From contig RFRA01000040.1 in assembly GCA_009924725.1 (NCBI GenBank), positions 1-7,864 of the forward strand: a stretch of 7,864 bases of DNA, read 5' to 3'. Below, one piece after another: positions 6,136-7,864 of this stretch. Numbering within the stretch: the first letter of the stretch is position 1; each line of letters begins with the position of its first letter. Made by a program: the position numbers and the translations under genes. This DNA comes from Actinomycetota bacterium (GTDB taxonomy: Bacteria; Actinomycetota; Actinomycetes; Nanopelagicales; Nanopelagicaceae). The notes under the pieces were generated by a model. That model saw only the letters and a program-made list of their open reading frames with translations. It did not search any database and had not been told where the DNA came from.

Positions 6136-6423
6136 ATGGGAGCAAGAAATAACCGGGCTTTAAAAGAGCCTAAGAATAAGGGCGCGAAAGCTGCGGCCCT
6201 TAATAAGAAGTTTAAGAAGAAGCCATGCAGCTTCTGCCAGAACAAAGTTACTTACATTGATTACAAGGACATCAACACCTTGCGTAAGTACATCTCTGAT
6301 CGCGGCAAGATTCGCGCCCGTCGCATAACTGGTGCATGCACACAACATCAACGTTCAGTAGCAACAGCGGTTAAGAACAGCCGCGAAGTAGCGCTACTGC
6401 CTTACACATCTACAGCGCGATAA
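6136..6423 (+). CDS. rpsR: Small ribosomal subunit protein bS18, zinc-binding (C+) form
   Basis: A 95-residue S18, partner of S6 on the 30S platform. The core has CSFC (31-34), IDYKDINTLRKYISDRGKI (41-59), RARRITGACTQHQR (60-73) and VKNSREVALLPY. Cys31, Cys34, Cys68 and His71 form the metal-binding set of the C+ type, as in mycobacterial RpsR1; C- paralogues that replace it under zinc starvation lack these residues. The N-terminus is a lysine-rich extension of about 29 residues before the first Cys, somewhat longer than the usual 79-84-residue proteins. The start is supported by AAAGGAG (6122-6128) at 7 nt. The stop codon TAA is fused with the ribosome binding site of rplI (TAAGGAG), so the two genes are probably translationally linked. 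Confidence 0.96.
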   Translation: MGARNNRALKEPKNKGAKAAALNKKFKKKPCSFCQNKVTYIDYKDINTLRKYISDRGKIRARRITGACTQHQRSVATAVKNSREVALLPYTSTAR

Positions 6424-6437
6424 GGAGCGATGAACAT

Positions 6438-6884
6438 ATGAAACTCATCCTTACTCGCGAAGTTGCTGGGCTTGGTCAAGCTGGCGATGTGGTAACTGTT
6501 AAAGATGGCTTTGGCCGCAACTACTTGCTTCCACGCGGAAACGCGATTACCTGGAGCCAAGGCGGAGAGAAGCAGATCGAAGGAATCCGTCGTGCTCGTG
6601 CAGCACGCGAGATCCGCGATATCGATCACGCTAACTCAATCAAGGCAACACTTGAAGCAGCAACTCTTACTATCAAGGTAAAAGTTGGTACCGGAAATCG
6701 TCTCTTCGGTTCTGTAACTGATAAAGATGTAGCAGCAGTAATCAAAAGCGCAGTTGCGATCGATATTGATCGTCACAGCATCAAGATGGCTGGCCACATC
6801 AAGAAGATTGGTACTCATTCAGCAAAGGTCTCACTAGAGCACCATGTAACTGCCACAATTACTTTGACAGTTGTAGCTGAATAA
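6438..6884 (+). CDS. rplI: Large ribosomal subunit protein bL9
   Basis: A 148-residue L9, the standard length, which binds 23S rRNA at the base of the L1 stalk and helps maintain reading frame. The N-terminal RNA-binding domain carries the family signature around residues 13-40 (GQAGDVVTVKDGFGRNYLLP and the following RGNAITW). It continues into a charged connecting helix (about 43-75) and a C-terminal domain with RLFGSVTDKDVAAVI (88-102). Last gene of the operon, followed by a strong terminator. The ribosome site GGAG (6424-6427) lies 10 nt from the ATG and overlaps the rpsR stop. A second ATG at 6430 is only 2 nt from that site and opens a three-codon frame ending at 6441, so 6438 is clearly the real start. 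Confidence 0.97.
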   Translation: MKLILTREVAGLGQAGDVVTVKDGFGRNYLLPRGNAITWSQGGEKQIEGIRRARAAREIRDIDHANSIKATLEAATLTIKVKVGTGNRLFGSVTDKDVAAVIKSAVAIDIDRHSIKMAGHIKKIGTHSAKVSLEHHVTATITLTVVAE

Positions 6885-6898
6885 ATAAATAAAATTAG

Positions 6899-6938
6899 AA
6901 CGGGCTCGGCGCTAATTGCGTCGGGCCCGTTTTATTTT
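6899..6938. terminator. Bidirectional intrinsic terminator between rplI and corA
   Basis: The arms AACGGGCTCGGCGC (6899-6912) and GCGTCGGGCCCGTT (6918-6931) form a 14-bp GC-rich stem with two G-T wobbles and a 5-nt loop TAATT. On the plus strand the stem runs into GTTTTATTTT, a good U-tract ending the rpsF operon. On the minus strand the stem is followed by TCTAATTTTATTTATTTATT-like sequence, so it can also end corA transcription. It starts 14 bp after the rplI stop; its plus-strand U-tract stops just short of the corA stop codon. Confidence 0.92.
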
Positions 6939-7864
6939 CTACAACCAACCAGATTTTTTGAATTTCCGATAAAGAATTGCGGTTAGAACTACTAAAGATC
7001 CAACAACAATCGGATAGCCGAATTTCCAGCGTAATTCCGGCATAAAATCGAAATTCATTCCATAAATACCGGCCACCATTGTTGGCACTGAAGCCAGCGC
7101 AACATACGAAGTTATCTTGCGCATATCGGCATTTTGCTGAACTTGAACATGAGCTAAATCAGCCTGTAAGGCCGCAACCAGCAACGAATCTAAGCCAGCT
7201 GCCGCATCAGATGCTCGTGATAAGTGATCGAGCGTATCGCGGAAAAACGGCGTTAAATTATTCGGCACATGTGCTGCGCCTTCACTGGCTAATTTCTGAA
7301 GCGGCGAAAGCAATGGATCGATGGCATGTCTAAATTCAATGATCTCGCGCTTTAGGAAATAAATCTCTTGCGACTGAGTCTGCCGTTTTCCACTGAAAAC
7401 TTTATTTTCAACCTGTACAACATCTATCTCGAGTTCAACGGCTATATCTATATAACAATCAATTACATGATCGATGACTGCATGCAGTACGGCATATGGT
7501 CCTTTTGCCAAATGTTCTGGATTTGATTCAAGGGTATGTCTGGTATTTTGAAGAGGTGCACCATCGCCGTGTCGAACGACCACAATAAAATATTCACCAA
7601 TAAAACAAAAAATTTCACCGGTTGAAACCAAACTCTTTGCTTCATCATAAAAAACTGTTTTGATCACAAAGAACTGAACACCGGGGTACTCTTCAAACTT
7701 TGGACGCTGTTTTGCATTGACCGCATCTTCGATAGCAAGCGGATGAAACCTAAAATCACCCACGATTTTGTCGAACTCCATTTGAGTGGGTTCAGCTAAA
7801 CCTAGCCACACAAAACCACCCTCGGTGCGAGCTTTAGAAATTAGCTCAGGCAGGTTCGAAGGTT
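6939..7864 (-). CDS. corA: CorA-family magnesium/divalent cation channel, N-terminus cut by window end
   Basis: The visible 308 codons form the C-terminal bulk of a CorA protein, a homopentameric inner-membrane channel for Mg2+ (also Co2+/Ni2+ in some members). The frame is open to the right edge. The GTG at 7811 is not the start: it encodes the Val of the conserved FVWLGLAEPT motif, and similarity continues upstream (KARTEGG before it). Next come FRFHPLAIEDAVN and PKFEEYPGVQFFVIKTVFYD of the cytoplasmic domain and a long helical stalk. The first membrane segment ends in the signature YGMNF (GMN codons at 7053-7061), followed by the external loop MPEL and a second membrane segment, then a short basic tail ending KKSGWL. 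Both helices and the selectivity motif are intact. It converges on rplI and shares its terminator. Whether it carries Mg2+ or another ion cannot be told from sequence. Confidence 0.93.
   Translation of the reverse strand, partial: PSNLPELISKARTEGGFVWLGLAEPTQMEFDKIVGDFRFHPLAIEDAVNAKQRPKFEEYPGVQFFVIKTVFYDEAKSLVSTGEIFCFIGEYFIVVVRHGDGAPLQNTRHTLESNPEHLAKGPYAVLHAVIDHVIDCYIDIAVELEIDVVQVENKVFSGKRQTQSQEIYFLKREIIEFRHAIDPLLSPLQKLASEGAAHVPNNLTPFFRDTLDHLSRASDAAAGLDSLLVAALQADLAHVQVQQNADMRKITSYVALASVPTMVAGIYGMNFDFMPELRWKFGYPIVVGSLVVLTAILYRKFKKSGWL

Noticed and set aside
7079..7333. 84-codon plus-strand frame inside corA
   Set aside because: Antisense to the conserved stalk and first membrane helix of CorA; no promoter or ribosome site.
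7809..7811. GTG as the start codon of corA
   Set aside because: It encodes Val in the conserved FVWLGL motif; the frame and the similarity continue upstream to the window edge.
1..7864. CRISPR array, tRNA/rRNA gene, insertion sequence, phage or defence genes
   Set aside because: No repeated units, cloverleaf-like gene, transposase or defence-type protein was seen on either strand; nearly all bases belong to conserved housekeeping genes.

Overview
The window reads as chromosomal DNA of a free-living actinobacterium with moderate to low GC. The gene order DUF5318 - class A PBP - GT87-type membrane protein - rpsF - ssb - rpsR - rplI matches the Mycobacterium tuberculosis Rv0049-Rv0056 order as I remember it, with Rv0052 missing. 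The AT-leaning codons, very short spacers and overlapping genes suggest a streamlined lineage such as the freshwater acI group (Nanopelagicales). That placement is inference from style and synteny, not a database result. Because the CCA-adding enzyme gene and the rpsF cluster both lie near oriC in many actinobacteria, the window is probably origin-proximal, although no origin is visible here.

Layout. Bases 2-256 (+) hold the 3' end of a CCA tRNA nucleotidyltransferase gene. It runs tail to tail into, and overlaps by 39 bp, an MFS transporter gene on the minus strand (218-1492). A 43-bp divergent gap separates that transporter from a plus-strand cluster: a small zinc-ribbon protein of the DUF5318 type (1536-1943), a bifunctional class A penicillin-binding protein (1960-3876) and a polytopic GT-C/GT87-like glycosyltransferase (3888-5087). 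These three are 16 and 11 bp apart and look like one envelope-related operon.

A 123-bp gap (5088-5210) carries a plausible promoter. It also carries an RNA structure that fits the known S6:S18 autoregulatory leader: a hairpin followed by CCG, closed by a stem that covers the rpsF Shine-Dalgarno sequence. Downstream is the translation/replication operon rpsF-ssb-rpsR-rplI (5211-6884), ended by a strong hairpin (6899-6938) that can serve both strands. A minus-strand CorA-type divalent-cation channel gene (6939 to the window end, N-terminus cut off) converges on it.

The genes are conventional, and I see no mobile element, CRISPR array, tRNA, rRNA, phage or defence locus. I do not find an undescribed system. 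The points most worth a second look are the rpsF leader, the uncharacterised DUF5318 gene beside the PBP, the probable leaderless divergent promoters, and a palindrome-rich spacer between ssb and rpsR. No stretch longer than 300 bp lacks a gene.
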